A DNA stretch of 6,391 nucleotides from JASJCL01 sp050291585 (GTDB taxonomy: Bacteria; Desulfobacterota; Desulfobacteria; Desulfobacterales; Desulfosarcinaceae). A program made the translations under genes and the position numbers. The notes beneath the pieces were generated by a model. It saw only the letters and a list, made by a program, of their open reading frames with translations, did no database searches and was not told the origin of the DNA. Where the stretch lies: positions 1-6,391 of the forward strand of contig JBNKKA010000224.1 of NCBI GenBank assembly GCA_050291585.1, read 5' to 3'. Shown piece by piece: positions 4,979 to 6,391 of this stretch. Positions within the stretch are counted from its first letter, which is position 1, and every line of letters starts with the position of its first letter.

Positions 4979-6391
4979 CTATGCTTGTGGATCCAAGGCC
5001 TCGCGAACGGCCTTGGCGATCTGCGGCAGTGTCAGGGGCTTCATCAGGAAGCTACGGATCCCCAGGCTGCGGGCGCGCTCTTCGTTTACTATACGGGAAA
5101 ACCCGGTACAGAGAATAATGGGTACGTCTGCTCGGATCTGAAGGATGGCTTTGGCAAGTTTGTCACCGGTGACAACGGGCATGGTCATGTCGGTCATCAC
5201 CAGATCGTAGCGCTGTGGCTCGGCCTTGAAGGCCGCCAGGGCCTCCGTGCTGGAGGTGAAGGTGACGACGGAATAACCCAAGCGTTCCAGGAGCTGTTTG
5301 CCCACGATGGCCAGGGTGGGCTCGTCATCAACAAAGAGAATACGCTCCGAACCGACGGCCAGGTACGCGGTTTCCGTGGCCTCGACGGCCACGCCTCCCT
5401 CCACCTGGGGCAGATAGATATCAAAGGTCGTCCCCCTATCGGGGTGGCTGTCAACGCTTATCTCGCCACCAGCGGTCTTAACGATACCCAGCACCACCGA
5501 AAGGCCCATGCCGGTGCCCTCCCCCACCCCCTTGGTAGTAAAGTAAGGATCGAAGATCGAATCGATGATCTCCCTGGGGATGCCGTGGCCATTATCCTTT
5601 ACCTGCAGATGCAGATAGGGCCCTGGACGCAGGTCGCTATAGACAGATAGGGCGTCCACTGAGGTACCGGTGTCTGGTCCTTCAAATGACCCATCGTCCA
5701 CAGTTAGCTGATCCAGAGTGAGCGCCAGCAGCCCCCCCTCCTTCTCCATGGCGTGAGACGCGTTGGTGCAGAGGTTCATGACGATCTGGTGGATCTGGGT
5801 CGGATCGGCCAGAATGGGGGAGTGGTTTGCGATGATCTCACTCCTGATCTCGATGGTGGTGGGTATAGAGGAACGCAGCAGCTTGAGGGCCTCCTTGACC
5901 AGGGAGGAGATCTGGATGGGATGCCGCATCTGCTCGCTCTGGCGGCTGAAGGTGAGGATCTGCTTGACCAGATCGGTGGCCCGTTCCGAGGCTTGCAGAA
6001 CGCCCATGAGGTTGCGGTTCATGCGGCTGCCATCGGCGGTATCCAGAAGGGCCAGCTCCGTATAGCCGATGATGGCCGAGAGGATGTTGTTGAAGTCGTG
6101 GGCCACCCCCCCTGCCAGGGTTCCCAGGGCCTCCATTTTGTACAACTGGCGGATCTGGCCCTCCAGCTTGCGCCGCTCGGCTTCGGCGCGCTTGCGTTCG
6201 CGGATATCGCGGGTGGTGCCCTGCAGTCCGATGATGTTATCGCTCTCGTCTCGCAGAAAGCGTGCCAGAATCTCAACCGGCACCAGCTCACCGTTTTTGT
6301 GCCGCATGAGGGTTTCGAAAAGCACGCCTGGGTGGGTTTCGGGCTGATTCAGGGCCTCTGCCAGGAACTCTCCGATTTTCTCGAGCTCCTC
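4979..6391 (-). CDS. PAS hybrid sensor histidine kinase with C-terminal receiver (5' end beyond window)
   Basis: 470 codons are visible, ending at TAG (4981-4979); the frame is open to the right edge, so the start and N-terminal sensor part are missing. Numbering from the first visible residue: 1-65 is the C-terminal half of a PAS/PAC domain (RHKNGELVPVEI, GTTRDIRERKRAE); 65-90 a coiled linker; the HisKA H-box GGVAHDFNNIL has phospho-acceptor H98. HATPase boxes follow: N-box NLCTNAS (N206, N210), G1 DNGHGIP (266-272), F-box FDPYFTTK, G2 GTGMGL (292-297). The receiver spans 349-467, with acidic D355/D356, phospho-acceptor D401 (MTDMTMP), T429 and K451, all intact. It is therefore expected to autophosphorylate and relay to its own receiver; a histidine phosphotransfer protein or second regulator would be needed for output. 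There is no output domain. The visible part has no membrane helix, and the sensed signal cannot be told. It converges on the molybdoenzyme gene and is not in its operon. Confidence 0.95.
   Translation of the reverse strand, partial: EELEKIGEFLAEALNQPETHPGVLFETLMRHKNGELVPVEILARFLRDESDNIIGLQGTTRDIRERKRAEAERRKLEGQIRQLYKMEALGTLAGGVAHDFNNILSAIIGYTELALLDTADGSRMNRNLMGVLQASERATDLVKQILTFSRQSEQMRHPIQISSLVKEALKLLRSSIPTTIEIRSEIIANHSPILADPTQIHQIVMNLCTNASHAMEKEGGLLALTLDQLTVDDGSFEGPDTGTSVDALSVYSDLRPGPYLHLQVKDNGHGIPREIIDSIFDPYFTTKGVGEGTGMGLSVVLGIVKTAGGEISVDSHPDRGTTFDIYLPQVEGGVAVEATETAYLAVGSERILFVDDEPTLAIVGKQLLERLGYSVVTFTSSTEALAAFKAEPQRYDLVMTDMTMPVVTGDKLAKAILQIRADVPIILCTGFSRIVNEERARSLGIRSFLMKPLTLPQIAKAVREALDPQA

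Noticed and set aside
4970..5650. Plus-strand open frame (226 codons) antisense to the histidine kinase
   Set aside because: The opposite strand encodes intact HATPase and receiver motifs; this frame shows no protein-like features of its own.

Overview
The window looks like a chromosomal segment from an anaerobic, moderately GC-rich Gram-negative bacterium, most likely of the Desulfobacterota (former Deltaproteobacteria). This is inferred from a polysulfide/thiosulfate-reductase-like molybdoenzyme without a Tat signal, a four-cluster ferredoxin partner, a hybrid PAS histidine kinase with an HDFNN H-box, and a sigma-54 type promoter. I see no tRNA, rRNA, insertion sequence or CRISPR array.

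Layout. Positions 1-841 (minus) hold the N-terminal 280 codons of a secreted/membrane-anchored protein of unknown family that runs off the left edge. Upstream of it, 1008-1433 (minus) encodes a 141-residue multi-pass membrane protein. The 166-base gap between them carries a large nested hairpin. These two genes are probably co-transcribed leftward from a sigma-54 promoter at 1485-1500, which has an IHF-like site and a distal dyad placed as in enhancer-dependent promoters. Positions 1434-2090 form a 657-base non-coding region between divergent genes. Its right half holds a series of inverted repeats and one compact, possibly pseudoknotted RNA-like structure (1923-1984) in the presumed leader of the rightward genes.

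Rightward, 2091-2606 encodes a 16-cysteine [4Fe-4S] electron-transfer protein and 2763-4847 a molybdopterin (bis-MGD) oxidoreductase of the PsrA/PhsA type. A convincing intrinsic terminator lies between them, so the oxidoreductase is made either by read-through or from its own unseen promoter. No NrfD/PsrC membrane subunit and no signal peptide are present, so the pair looks like a soluble cytoplasmic two-subunit redox enzyme. Positions 4979-6391 (minus) encode the C-terminal 470 residues of a PAS-HisKA-HATPase-REC hybrid kinase that converges on the oxidoreductase. The 131-base convergent gap is filled by degenerate 8-base repeats in opposed orientation that fold into a long cruciform.

Working model (inference). 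An unknown small-molecule or redox signal is read by the hybrid kinase. A sigma-54 activator drives the leftward membrane/secreted gene pair. The rightward Fe-S/molybdoenzyme pair is separately controlled, possibly through a structured leader. Nothing in the window proves that these modules act together.
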